From assembly GCA_019636195.1 (NCBI GenBank), contig JAHBYA010000016.1:1-64000 (forward strand): a DNA stretch of 64,000 bases, in the 5' to 3' direction. Source of the stretch: Planctomycetota bacterium (lineage in GTDB: Bacteria > Planctomycetota > UBA8742 > UBA2392). The position numbers were made by a program, and so were the translations under genes. The notes under the pieces are model-generated. The model saw only the letters and a list, made by a program, of their open reading frames with translations, did not search any database and had not been told where the DNA came from. Positions 52,179-61,066 of this stretch are shown here, piece after piece (the stretch's first letter is position 1; each line of letters opens with the position of its first letter).

Positions 52179-52305
52179 GGCAGGTCTCCTCGCATTGATT
52201 GCCGCACCGGCAACAACGCGAGTTTACCTGCCGGCCCTTGGGTACAGACAATAGATAATCAGACTTTGTTATCTTGTTATTGGACCGTGACTGGACTATG
52301 ACTGT

Positions 52306-53271
52306 TCAGGCCCGCTTGACGTGCAGCAGCCACTCAAGGTCGGCCTCGTCGCTGGTTTCCCACTCGCCGCTGATCACGCGCCAGTTGTGGCCGGCGCGCA
52401 CCAACAGCTTGTGAACCTCGATTTCGCGGCGATCGAGAACCGTCCGGTTGAGCTTGCGCAACAGCCACGCAAGTCCCGCACCCAAGGCTACTGCTGATGC
52501 CACGGCGCCCCAGAACGGCACGCCGAGCGCCGCCAGTCGCTGCGGCCCGGCAATGAATGGCGCCGCCGCTACCATTGTGCCGGCAAGGACGGCAACAAAC
52601 GCCGGCACCCGTCGCACCACGCTGGTTTCAAAGCGCACGCGGCCCAAACCCACGTCGGGCATCGGGCTTTCGGCGACAAGCTCAATGATCCGGGCGCGAT
52701 GCACCACCGCGCCGTTGCCGCGCAGCAACGCCCGCCAGTAGCGCGCGACGGCCTTAGCTGAGTCCAACTTGGGGATTGCAGCCGCGGTCATCCAGTTCAG
52801 CACCGGCTTGGGCGGCGGGCCCGGCGTATCAAAACCGCGCAGCAGGCCTGCCAGCCGCCGCGCCCGCGGCCGGCGCTGCATGGCCGCGCGGTAAAACTCG
52901 CGCATGGCGGCCTCCGGTGTGTCGGGCGCGCTGTTGTCCCACTGGTTCATCACACGCCACAAACCCCGCGCAAAAACAGCCGCTACAACCAGCGCAAACA
53001 CGGTTGCGCCCGCCGGGTCGATCCACTGCCGCCAGTCGCCGGTGTCGGCTGGCCATGCAGGGGGCAGCATGGCCAAGACAGCCGCACCGGCGAATGGCAA
53101 CAACGAAATGGGCGCCAGGCCCAACAGAATGCGATGGTCGCGGCCTGTGCGTTTGAGCGTCAGGTCAGGCGCCAGGGCGGCCTGCAGCCGAGCTTTGGCG
53201 TCGCGGTGCGGGTCAACCGCAGTCCGACGGGGCGAACGTTGTGGTGGGTTCAGGATGAGCGTCATACTCAA
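52306..53271 (-). CDS. Hypothetical membrane protein
   Basis: 321 residues with four hydrophobic segments: LLGLAPISLLPFAGAAVLAM, ATVFALVVAAVFARGLW, VPAFVAVLAGTMVAAAPFIA and FWGAVASAVALGAGLAWLL. Basic cytoplasmic-type N-terminus, no catalytic motif. Family unknown. Lies between the two Cys-rich genes on the same strand. Confidence 0.6.
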   Translation of the reverse strand: MSMTLILNPPQRSPRRTAVDPHRDAKARLQAALAPDLTLKRTGRDHRILLGLAPISLLPFAGAAVLAMLPPAWPADTGDWRQWIDPAGATVFALVVAAVFARGLWRVMNQWDNSAPDTPEAAMREFYRAAMQRRPRARRLAGLLRGFDTPGPPPKPVLNWMTAAAIPKLDSAKAVARYWRALLRGNGAVVHRARIIELVAESPMPDVGLGRVRFETSVVRRVPAFVAVLAGTMVAAAPFIAGPQRLAALGVPFWGAVASAVALGAGLAWLLRKLNRTVLDRREIEVHKLLVRAGHNWRVISGEWETSDEADLEWLLHVKRA

Positions 53272-53358
53272 ACGCTATCACCCCGATCGGCTGGAAAGCG
53301 GCCAGCAGTACAGATTTCAGCAGATTTTATTGCCCCGATCGCACCCGGTTAATGTAAA

Positions 53359-53380
53359 GCGCCCGGCAGATGCCGGGCGC
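53359..53380 (-). terminator. Terminator after the second Cys-rich gene
   Basis: GCGCCCGGCA pairs with TGCCGGGCGC around GA, 10 bp. On the minus strand the next bases are TTTACATT. It is 19 bases past the stop. Confidence 0.75.
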
Positions 53381-53399
53381 CTTCTGCAGGTCGCAAAGA

Positions 53400-53915
53400 C
53401 TAGTTCTTGACGGCCTTGTCGTCCTTCTTGGCGCTGCCGCAGCCGCCGCAATCCTTGCCGGACTTGTCAGCCTTGGCTGTACCGCAACCGCTCCCACAGC
53501 CGCTGCCGCAACCGTCGCAGCCGCTTCCGCATCCGCCACAGCCGCATCCTGCGGTGTCCGCGGTCACGACCTGTGCCGCGCTGGCGCGCTTCATAGTTCC
53601 CTTACTTTTGCCGTTGGTATCAGCCGCCGTGGTCTGCGCAGCCGAGCCCTTCTTGCAGCAGCCCTTGCCTTCACAGCAACCCGGCGGGCACACGCCGCCC
53701 GGGCAGCAGGAGCTGTCGGCGGCTTTGTCGGTCTTCACGTTGGCCGTGGCCTTTTCAGCCTTCGCAGTTTCAGCCTTCTTTTCGGCTTCCTTCTTCTCAG
53801 CTTCCTTCTTCACAGCCGCTTCCTTGGCGGCGGCTTCGCAGGCGGGGCAAGCCATCAGGTTGCCGCCCATACAAAGCAGAAGGGCAGTCAGCGTGGTCAG
53901 CAGCAATGTTTTCAT
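53400..53915 (-). CDS. Exported Cys-rich protein
   Basis: 171 residues. Signal peptide (LLTTLTALLLCMGGNLMA), then C-P-A-C, an Ala/Lys/Glu linker and two Cys clusters: SSCCPGGVCPPGCC, then GCGCGGCGSGCDGCGSGCGS. The second cluster resembles the CSGCGCGGG segment of paralogue 2 in the selenoprotein family. No other domain is visible. A metallothionein-like or surface-disulfide role is possible. Confidence 0.75.
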   Translation of the reverse strand: MKTLLLTTLTALLLCMGGNLMACPACEAAAKEAAVKKEAEKKEAEKKAETAKAEKATANVKTDKAADSSCCPGGVCPPGCCEGKGCCKKGSAAQTTAADTNGKSKGTMKRASAAQVVTADTAGCGCGGCGSGCDGCGSGCGSGCGTAKADKSGKDCGGCGSAKKDDKAVKN

Positions 53916-54065
53916 GGTTGATCCTCGGGTCGATCATGCAAGTCTAGTCATGAGTGGCCCTTGGGCCAATAGGTTTACACTGCTTTTTTCGGCCCTGAGG
54001 CTCGTGCTTGCAGCACTGGCCCATTGCGCTAAACTCCGGCCTGTCACCCATTTGTGAGGCTTTTC

Positions 54066-54569
54066 GTGTCCAAGCGCCTGCTGAAATTCGTAGTCAATGG
54101 CCGCCAGGCCGAAGTTGCCGTTGAACCACACCACACGCTGGCCAGTGTGTTGCGCAACGAACTGAACCTGACGGGCACAAAGGTCGGCTGCGACATGGGT
54201 ACCTGCGGCTGCTGCACCGTGCACATTGACGGCAAAGCCAAACTCAGTTGCCTGACACTGGCCCTTGAATGCCAGGGCGCGCAGGTGCGCACAATTGAAG
54301 GCCTGAACGAGTACGAAATGCACCCGCTGCAAAGGGCCTTCGCCGAGTGCGGCGGCAGCCAGTGTGGCTACTGCACGCCCGGCTTCATCATGAAAAGCTG
54401 CGAGCTGCTTGAGCAGAACCCCGACCCGTCACGGCAAGAGATCAAAGAGGCGCTGGCCGGCAACCTGTGCCGCTGCACGGGCTTCATGAAAATCTACGAC
54501 GCCGTTGAGCAAGCCGCCGGCGAGCTGCGCAAGAAAAACACGCAACAGCCGGCCCCGGCTAAAGTCTAG
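54066..54569 (+). CDS. hcrC: Molybdenum hydroxylase 2Fe-2S subunit, HcrC-like
   Basis: 167 residues from GTG at 54066 with gagg ahead; an upstream GTG at 54054 is possible. It carries the two [2Fe-2S] clusters of the xanthine dehydrogenase family: plant-type GCDMGTCGCCTVHIDG (with a fourth Cys in LSC) and the helical one QCGYCTPGFIMK ... NLCRCTGF. It passes electrons between the molybdenum subunit (54664) and the FAD subunit (57090). The three genes stand in the order C-A-B. Confidence 0.9.
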   Translation: MSKRLLKFVVNGRQAEVAVEPHHTLASVLRNELNLTGTKVGCDMGTCGCCTVHIDGKAKLSCLTLALECQGAQVRTIEGLNEYEMHPLQRAFAECGGSQCGYCTPGFIMKSCELLEQNPDPSRQEIKEALAGNLCRCTGFMKIYDAVEQAAGELRKKNTQQPAPAKV

Positions 54570-54584
54570 TTTCTGAAAGTGCGG

Positions 54585-54647
54585 TCTCTCGCAGAGGCGC
54601 AGAGCCGCTAAGAACTGCACTCTGCGCCTCTGTGCCTCCACGAGAGA
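54585..54647. repeat. Large inverted repeat between hcrC and hcrA
   Basis: AGAGGCGCAGAG (54593-54604) pairs with CTCTGCGCCTCT (54620-54631), and outer TCTCTCG (54585-54591) with CGAGAGA (54641-54647). It is a two-part palindrome resembling dispersed REP elements found in other bacteria. It separates two subunit genes that normally lie close together. Confidence 0.7.
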
Positions 54648-54663
54648 ATCAAGAAGGGATCAC

Positions 54664-57066
54664 ATGCCGACGATATCCGGCTCAGGTGAGACGAAAAACG
54701 AGCACCAGCTCAACAAGGGCGTCTGGACCGACAACGGCCCGCCCGCGCAAGCGCCGTTCAACGTAATCGGCAAGCGCGTGCCTCTGAAAGACGCCTACCG
54801 CAAGGTCACCGGCGAAGGCGTCTATGCCGACGACATGAAGTTCCCCGGCATGTTGCACAGCCGCATTTTGCGCGCCACCCAGCCCCACGCCAGAATCCTG
54901 CGCATCGACACCAGCAAAGCCGAGGCCCTGCCCGGCGTGCGCGCCGTTGTCACCGGCGCCGACGCCGCCAACCGCTTTGGCGTGCTGCCTGTCAGCCAGG
55001 ACGAGTTGTCCATGGCCCGCGAGAAGGTGATTTACAACGGCGAGCCCGTGGCCGCCGTCGCAGCCGACACCGAAGAAATCGCCGAGCAGGCAATCTGGCT
55101 GATCGAGGTCGAGTACGAGCCGCTGGAAGCCTTTTTGAAGCCGCGCGACTCGCTGAAAGACGTCGCGCCCGAGCTGCAACTGCACGACAAGGTCGAAAAG
55201 AAGCACCCCAATACCAACATCCACAAGGCCGTGGACCAGGAATTCGGCGATGTTGAGGGCAGCTTCAAGGGCGCTGAATGCATCGTGAACGCCGAATTCA
55301 AGTTTGACGGCATCAGTCACGGCTTTACCGAGCCGCACGCCATTGTCGCCCACTGGGACGCCGACGACCGGTTGCAGCTTTACACGCCGCAGCAGGTCCC
55401 CCACTACACGCACCGGGCGCTGGCCAAAGTGCTTGAGCTCCCGATGCACCGCATTCAGGTCATCCGCACCATGGTCGGCGGCGGCTTTGGCGGCAAGAGC
55501 GACCCCTTTCAGCACGAGATGATCGCCAGCCTGCTGAGCATGCGCACGCGCCGCCCGGTCAAGTTGACCATGGACCGCGAGGAGACATTCCTTACGGGCC
55601 GCGGCCGCCACCCCACCGAGGGCAAGCTGGCCATGGCTTTCGACGCGCAGGGTAAGCTGCTGGCGCTCGACAGCGACATCATTATCGACGGCGGCGCTTA
55701 CGGCAGCTTTGGCGTGGTCAGCGCCTACTACAACGGCGTGCTGAGCAACGGGCCCTACGCGATACCGGCTTTCCGTTATCACGGCAAGCGCGTGTACAGC
55801 AACCGCATACCCAGCGGCGCCATGCGCGGCCACGGCAGCGTAAACCCGCGCTACTGCACGGAAACGTTGATCGACATGGCGGCTGTGAAGCTGGGGCTGG
55901 ACCCGTGCGACATTCGCCTGCGCAACTTCATGCCCAGCAACACGCTCACGCCGTATCACAAGTTCCGCATCACCAGCAACGGCATCCGCGAAGGTTTGGC
56001 TGAAGCCATGCGGCGCAGCGACTGGAAAAGCAAGTGGGGCAAGCTGCCCTACGGCCACGGCATCGGCGTAGGCTGCGCGTGGTACATCAGCGGCAGCGCG
56101 TTGCCGATTCACTGGAACAAGCTGCCCCAAAGCACCGTGCACCTGAAGATCGACATGGACGGCGGCGTGACTGTGCACAGCCTTGCCGCCGACATCGGCC
56201 AGGGCAGCGACACCATGCTGGCGCAGTGCGTCGCGGAAGTCATCGGGTGCAGCCTTGAGCGCGTACATGTAAAGAGCGCCACGACCGACACCGCGCCGAT
56301 TGACCTTGGCAGTTACAGCTCGCGCGTGACGTTCATGGCCGGCAACGCCGCCCGCAAAGCCGCCGAAGAAATCCGCGCGAAGCTTGCGTCCGCGGCCAGC
56401 AAGCTCACGGGCCAGCCGGCGCAATATTTCGACCTTGTAAATGAAGAAGTGATCTGCCGGACCAAGCCCGACGTGCGCGTCACCTTTATGGAAGCGCTGC
56501 ACGAAGCCCAGGCCGACGTGGGCGCGCTGGTCGCCAGCGGCAGCTATCAAAGCCCGCCGCTGGGTACACAGTTCAAGGGCAGCAACGCGGGCTTGAGCCC
56601 CAGCTACAGCTTCAGCGCGTTCATCTGCGAGTTGAAGGTTGACCCGGAAACCGGCTTTGTCCAGCCGATCAAAATCTGGGCCGCGCACGATTGCGGGCGC
56701 GCATTGAACCCGCTGTCGGTTGAGGGCCAGATTGAAGGCAGCGTGCACATGGGGCTTGGCCAGGCATTGACCGAGCAATTGCGTTATCGCGGCGGGCAAC
56801 TGCTTAATGGGAACTTCCTGGACTACAAGATTCCCACGCCCTTCGACACGCCGGAGATTGAGGTGATCATCGTCGAGTCAGCGGACCCCGAAGGTCCCTT
56901 CGGCGCAAAGGAGTGCGGCGAAGGCGCACTGGCGCCGATTATCCCGGCTGTGGGCAACGCCATCTACGACGCGGTAGGCGTGCGAATGTTCGAAGTACCC
57001 ATGACCCCCGACCGTGTACTGAAGGCCATCGAAGCCAAAAAACGCGCCGAAGCAAAGGGCGAGTGA
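54664..57066 (+). CDS. hcrA: Molybdenum hydroxylase large subunit, HcrA-like
   Basis: 800 residues from ATG at 54664. It binds the molybdopterin cofactor. The family blocks are present: VIGKRVPLKDAYRKVTGEGV at the start, TMVGGGFGGKSDPFQHEM, IPSGAMRGHGSVNP, DIGQGSDTMLAQ and, near the end, the catalytic Glu in PFGAKECGEGALAPI. The match to 4-hydroxybenzoyl-CoA reductase (dearomatising side of benzoyl-CoA pathways) is suggested by the partner subunit with its 4Fe-4S insert. Other members such as carbon monoxide and nicotinate dehydrogenases cannot be excluded. Confidence 0.88.
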   Translation: MPTISGSGETKNEHQLNKGVWTDNGPPAQAPFNVIGKRVPLKDAYRKVTGEGVYADDMKFPGMLHSRILRATQPHARILRIDTSKAEALPGVRAVVTGADAANRFGVLPVSQDELSMAREKVIYNGEPVAAVAADTEEIAEQAIWLIEVEYEPLEAFLKPRDSLKDVAPELQLHDKVEKKHPNTNIHKAVDQEFGDVEGSFKGAECIVNAEFKFDGISHGFTEPHAIVAHWDADDRLQLYTPQQVPHYTHRALAKVLELPMHRIQVIRTMVGGGFGGKSDPFQHEMIASLLSMRTRRPVKLTMDREETFLTGRGRHPTEGKLAMAFDAQGKLLALDSDIIIDGGAYGSFGVVSAYYNGVLSNGPYAIPAFRYHGKRVYSNRIPSGAMRGHGSVNPRYCTETLIDMAAVKLGLDPCDIRLRNFMPSNTLTPYHKFRITSNGIREGLAEAMRRSDWKSKWGKLPYGHGIGVGCAWYISGSALPIHWNKLPQSTVHLKIDMDGGVTVHSLAADIGQGSDTMLAQCVAEVIGCSLERVHVKSATTDTAPIDLGSYSSRVTFMAGNAARKAAEEIRAKLASAASKLTGQPAQYFDLVNEEVICRTKPDVRVTFMEALHEAQADVGALVASGSYQSPPLGTQFKGSNAGLSPSYSFSAFICELKVDPETGFVQPIKIWAAHDCGRALNPLSVEGQIEGSVHMGLGQALTEQLRYRGGQLLNGNFLDYKIPTPFDTPEIEVIIVESADPEGPFGAKECGEGALAPIIPAVGNAIYDAVGVRMFEVPMTPDRVLKAIEAKKRAEAKGE

Positions 57067-57089
57067 CTGCGAAGTTCAAGGACTGAATC

Positions 57090-58163
57090 ATGACGATGTT
57101 GCTTCCGAGGTTTGAACTTCACCAGCCGGCTACTTTGGCTGAGGCTGCGGCATTGGCCAAGATACATGCCGGGGATTGCGATTTTCTGTCCGGCGGCACG
57201 GACTTGCTGCCCAATTACAAGTGCGGCTTGAACGCACACGGCCACGTCATCAGCTTGCAGCATATCGCTGAGCTGAAGCAGATCGGCCGCGACAGCAAAG
57301 GCGCCTTCACTATCGGCGCTGGCGTGACACTGGCCGAAATTGAACGCAACACCGAAGTCCCGCGCGGATTGGCTGACTGCGCCGCGCACGTTGCTTCGCC
57401 GCTGCTGCGCGCTTCGGGCACCCTTGGCGGCAACCTGATGCTCGACAACCGCTGCCACTTCTTCAACCAGAGTTACTTCTGGCGTCGCTCGCTGGGTTAC
57501 TGCCTCAAAGCCGACGGAGACCGCTGCCACGTGGTGCCCCAGATCAACGAGGGCGGCAAAAGCGTGCTCAACAACAAGGTATGCGTTGCCACCCACAGCA
57601 GCGACCTTGCGCCCATGCTGATCGCCCTTGGCGCTGAAGCAACGTTCGTCGGCCCTGACGGCAAGCGCACGATCAAGCTCAATGACTTCTACTGGGGCGA
57701 CGGCATTGCGCGCTTTGACCGCAAGCCCGGCGAGATTCTGTCGCACGTCACACTGCCGCCGTGGGCGTTCAATGTCCGCAGTGGCTGGAAAAAGCTGGCC
57801 CCGCGCCAGAGCATTGACTTCAGTGTCGTCGGCGTGGCGGCGGTGCTTGAACTTGACGGCGACAAGGTAAAGACGCTGCGCGTGGCCTTGGGTGCCGTGG
57901 ACACTACGCCGGTGCTGTTTGATTTTTCGCAGCAGGAAAAGCGCCGCGAACCGGGGCACTACCTGTTTGTCGATGCCTACAAGAACATGCCCGAAGCAGT
58001 CGGCAAGAAGCTCGACGACGCATTGATTGAAACCATCGCCAAACACGTGCAGACCCAGGCCCAGCCGAAGCTGAACGTGCCCATGGCCCCCGACTACCGC
58101 AAAAAGATGTGCGGAGTGCTAACGCGCCGCCTGTTGACTGAACTGCGCGGTGGCGGCAAGTGA
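57090..58163 (+). CDS. hcrB: Molybdenum hydroxylase FAD subunit with 4Fe-4S insert, HcrB-like
   Basis: 357 residues. FAD-binding blocks are FLSGGTDLLPNYKCG and LRASGTLGGNLMLDNRC. The Cys residues 122, 138, 146 and 165 lie in an insert (NRCHFFNQSYFWRRSLGYCL, then RCHVVPQINEGG and KVCVATHSSD). This is the arrangement of the extra [4Fe-4S] cluster in 4-hydroxybenzoyl-CoA reductase beta, where it permits use of low-potential electron donors. Most other xanthine-dehydrogenase relatives lack it. The C-terminus has no unusual features. Confidence 0.87.
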   Translation: MTMLLPRFELHQPATLAEAAALAKIHAGDCDFLSGGTDLLPNYKCGLNAHGHVISLQHIAELKQIGRDSKGAFTIGAGVTLAEIERNTEVPRGLADCAAHVASPLLRASGTLGGNLMLDNRCHFFNQSYFWRRSLGYCLKADGDRCHVVPQINEGGKSVLNNKVCVATHSSDLAPMLIALGAEATFVGPDGKRTIKLNDFYWGDGIARFDRKPGEILSHVTLPPWAFNVRSGWKKLAPRQSIDFSVVGVAAVLELDGDKVKTLRVALGAVDTTPVLFDFSQQEKRREPGHYLFVDAYKNMPEAVGKKLDDALIETIAKHVQTQAQPKLNVPMAPDYRKKMCGVLTRRLLTELRGGGK

Positions 58164-58233
58164 TCAGTTCGGCAGCGCGTCCTTCACGTCGTGGGCCAAG
58201 GTGACGCCCGCGTCGCGCGGATTCTAATGTTAC

Positions 58234-58534
58234 CTACCCGTACACCGCGCGCTGACCGTCAATCAGGCCGCTGTCAAGTTCACGCAGGCTTGTGCGGCCG
58301 CTTTTGGGCACGCCCTTGGGCGAAACCGAGTACAGCCGCACTTCGTCGCTGCCGCGCAGAAACTCCATGTGTTCCGGCAGCAGCCGCCGGGTTCCGGCCG
58401 GCAGTGCATCAAGCGCAGGCTCATTCGACTTGGCTGAGTTGACACGGGCGTCCGGGCAATGTGTTGGCCGGGGCATTGCCACCGCAAGCAACCACAAGCG
58501 CAGAAAGCCAGGTCAAAGTGAATGCGCGGTACAT
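58234..58534 (-). pseudogene. Frameshifted lipoprotein remnant
   Basis: A lipoprotein-like start at 58534, MYRAFTLTWLSALVVACGG, runs for about 37 residues and stops at TGA. A second frame then continues as EPALDALPAGTRRLLPEHME, FLRGSDEVRLYSVSP and RTSLRELDSGLIDGQRAVYG, and ends at 58234. Together they give a plausible small lipoprotein split by one frameshift near 58430. The VRLYSVSP motif recalls a short exported family. The rest of 58164-58233 is empty. Confidence 0.45.
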
Positions 58535-58610
58535 GGGTGCCTTGTACACCGGTCGCATTGGCCCGTCTGCCCCCGGTTTCCACGCCTGATTGTCGCGCTA
58601 TAAGGCCCCC

Positions 58611-59678
58611 ATGCCTGAGCCACTGAAACTTGCCGACATCAAGCTGCGCATGCAGGCCTATGGCGTGAAGCCTTCCAAGCGTCTTGGGCAGAACTTTCTG
58701 GCCGACTTCAACCTTCTGCGCGCCATTGTCGCCGACGCCGAAGTCGGGCCCGGCGACTGTGTGCTTGAAATCGGCACCGGCGCGGGCTCATTGACCGGTT
58801 TGCTGTGCGATGCCGCCGGTCTTGTCATCAGCGTTGAAGTTGACCGCGGGATGTTTGAGCTTTCGCGCGACATACTCAGCGGCACCGACAACCTGATCCA
58901 GGTGCGCTGCGACGCCCTGAACTCAGATGGCCGCGGCTTGAACCCGGCGCTGGTTGATCTTGTCGCCGGCAGGATTGCCGGTGCCACCGTCGCGGACGAC
59001 TTTGAAGTTGTTGATCATCGCCATACGAGCAAGCTTGACCCAAATGGGGACAGTCCCCTTCGGGGACTGTCCCCGGCGTTGAAACTGGTTGCGAACCTGC
59101 CCTACTCGGTGGCGACTTCGCTGATCATTGCCGCTTTAGAGTCCGGCCTGCCCTTTGATCGCATGCTGGTCATGGTGCAGCACGAGGTCGGCGAAAAAAT
59201 CGCCGCCCGCCCCGGCGACCGTGAGTGGGGCATGCCGGCGTTGTTGCGCAGCCAGTTCGCGGACGCGCGCATGAAGCGCAAAGTGCCCGCGGCTGTGTTC
59301 TGGCCGCGGCCGAAGGTTGACTCGGCGTTGGTTGAGCTTCGACCGACCGCGCGCCCTGACATGGCTGCCTACCACCGCCTGCGGCGGCTGGCCCATGTGC
59401 TGTTTCAGCATCGTCGCAAGTCCGCGGCCAACTCGCTGGCCAAGGCATTGGGCGTGCCCAACAGCCAGGCCGCCGTGTGGATCACGGCCTGCGGGGGCGA
59501 TCCCAGCCACCGCGCCGAGCAGCTGGACCCGGCGGTGCTCCAAAGGTTGGCCGATCATCGTGAGATAGAGCCACAGGTGCGCATGGCGATGCAGGAGCAC
59601 GAAAGCCAGCTGTCGGCCAAGGCCGACAAGAAGGCCCGCCGCAAGGCCTGGCAGTCGCGCGTATACGGCGACGAGTGA
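58611..59678 (+). CDS. rsmA: 16S rRNA adenine N6-dimethyltransferase
   Basis: 355 residues from the ATG at 58611 (a TTG at 58590 is weaker). KsgA/RsmA dimethylates two adjacent adenines near the 3' end of 16S rRNA. The motifs are KRLGQNFLADFNLLRA, CVLEIGTGAGSLTGLL, and the catalytic NLPYSVATSLI. An insert of about 40 residues lies between DALN and ANLPYS, and in it GDSPLRGLSP is encoded by a palindromic repeat (59046-59074). The C-terminus has a Lys/Arg-rich extension. Confidence 0.93.
   Translation: MPEPLKLADIKLRMQAYGVKPSKRLGQNFLADFNLLRAIVADAEVGPGDCVLEIGTGAGSLTGLLCDAAGLVISVEVDRGMFELSRDILSGTDNLIQVRCDALNSDGRGLNPALVDLVAGRIAGATVADDFEVVDHRHTSKLDPNGDSPLRGLSPALKLVANLPYSVATSLIIAALESGLPFDRMLVMVQHEVGEKIAARPGDREWGMPALLRSQFADARMKRKVPAAVFWPRPKVDSALVELRPTARPDMAAYHRLRRLAHVLFQHRRKSAANSLAKALGVPNSQAAVWITACGGDPSHRAEQLDPAVLQRLADHREIEPQVRMAMQEHESQLSAKADKKARRKAWQSRVYGDE
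59046..59074. repeat. Palindromic repeat inside rsmA
   Basis: GGGGACAGTCCCC and GGGGACTGTCCCC form a perfect 13-bp stem around TTC. It lies in frame in rsmA and adds about 10 residues to a surface insert. The sequence resembles REP-like elements associated with single-domain transposases in other bacteria. Confidence 0.8.
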
Positions 59679-59777
59679 TCTGCCCATTGCCCTTGGACAA
59701 CGCACAACTTGCTTGCTACAACCCCTGCGCAATTTCCGCACAGTCAGGCACTTGTGTCGTTTCGCACAGAGGCAGAC

Positions 59778-61064
59778 ATGGTTTCGGTTTTCATTCCGAG
59801 AGAGACCGCGCAGGGCGAAAACCGCGTCGCCGCTACGCCAGACACCGTCAAGGCCATGGTCAAGCGCGGCGTCAAGGTCGCCATCGAAGCCGGCGCGGGC
59901 AAGGGCAGCCACTACTCCGACGACGACTACAAGGCCCAGGGCGCTGAGATTGAACCCGAGCGCGACAAGGGCCTCGCCAACGCAGACATCGTCTTCCACA
60001 TCAACGTGCCCGAGCCGGAACTGATCCAGGCCATGCGCGAAGGCGCAAGCCTGATCAGCTTTTTGTGGTCGTTTGAACACCTTGATCTCGTCAAGGCCCT
60101 GAACGAGCGCAAAATCAGTATGTTCGCCATGGACGCGATTCCGCGCACCACCCGCGCCCAGAAGGACGACGCCCTGTCCAGCCAGGCCAACCTGGCGGGC
60201 TACAAAGCCGTGATCGTGGCCGCCAACGCGCTGCACAAGATTCTGCCGATGATGATGACGCCCTCCGGCACGATCAAGCCGAGCCGCTTCGTGATTATCG
60301 GAGTGGGCGTTGCCGGCTTGCAGGCCATCGCCACGGCCAAGCGCCTTGGCGCGATTGTTGAAGCCACCGACCCGCGCCTCGAAACCAAAGAGCAGGCCGA
60401 GTCACTGGGCGCCAAGTTCCTGCAGGTCGAAGGCGTCGAGGTCAAGCAGGGCACCGGCGGCTACGCGGCTGAACAGACCGAAGAATACAAGAAGGCGCAG
60501 GCCGAGATGCTGGCCAAGGCGTTCAAGAACGCCGACGCGATCATCACGACCGCGCTGATCCCCTACCGCCCGGCGCCCAAGACGATCACGGCGGATCACG
60601 TGAAGTCGATGAAGCCCGGCAGCGTGATCGTGGACCTGGCCGCCGAGCGCGGCGGCAACTGCGAACTGACTGAGCCCGGCAAGACCGTCGTCAGGGAAGG
60701 CGTGACGATCATCGGCGATTTGAACTGGCCCAGCACGGTCAGCGTGAATGCCAGCGACATGTTTGCGCGCAACGTGCTGAACATCCTGCTGGACGGCCTG
60801 AGCAAGCAGGGCGAGTTCAAGTGGACGTACGACGACGACATCGTGGACGGCGCCATGATCTGCCACGAGGGCGAAGTTCACCACCCCAAGGTCCGCGAGC
60901 TGATGGGCCTGCCACCGCTCAAGAAGCCTGAGCCCGCGCCCGCAGAAGAGAAGAAACCGGAGCCTGCGGCCGCAAGCCCGGCAGCAGCCCCGGCTGAACA
61001 AAAGCCCGCGGAAGGCGACAGCGGGTACGACAAGAAGCCCGACGGCTACGAGAAGAAGGAATAG
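59778..61064 (+). CDS. pntAA: NAD(P) transhydrogenase alpha subunit part 1
   Basis: 428 residues from the ATG at 59778 (an ATG at 59709 is also possible but gives an unconserved start). It binds NAD(H): ETAQGENRVAATPDTVKAMV, then FVIIGVGVAGLQAIATAKRL and IVDLAAERGGNCELT. The C-terminal 45 residues are a Pro/Ala/Lys-rich tail not seen in most homologues. Three-gene form with pntAB and pntB; together they use the proton gradient to reduce NADP with NADH. Confidence 0.94.
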   Translation: MVSVFIPRETAQGENRVAATPDTVKAMVKRGVKVAIEAGAGKGSHYSDDDYKAQGAEIEPERDKGLANADIVFHINVPEPELIQAMREGASLISFLWSFEHLDLVKALNERKISMFAMDAIPRTTRAQKDDALSSQANLAGYKAVIVAANALHKILPMMMTPSGTIKPSRFVIIGVGVAGLQAIATAKRLGAIVEATDPRLETKEQAESLGAKFLQVEGVEVKQGTGGYAAEQTEEYKKAQAEMLAKAFKNADAIITTALIPYRPAPKTITADHVKSMKPGSVIVDLAAERGGNCELTEPGKTVVREGVTIIGDLNWPSTVSVNASDMFARNVLNILLDGLSKQGEFKWTYDDDIVDGAMICHEGEVHHPKVRELMGLPPLKKPEPAPAEEKKPEPAAASPAAAPAEQKPAEGDSGYDKKPDGYEKKE

Positions 61065-61066
61065 CC

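Noticed and set aside
54682..56799. Long antisense reading frame of 705 residues under hcrA
   Set aside because: It is a shadow of the conserved molybdenum subunit. High GC gives long antisense frames, and no family motif is visible in it.
58380..58440. Further Sec candidate: TGA codons in the lipoprotein-like frame at 58534
   Set aside because: Continuing past the TGA yields a second TGA soon after and no recognisable sequence. The plausible continuation is in a different frame, so a frameshift fits better.
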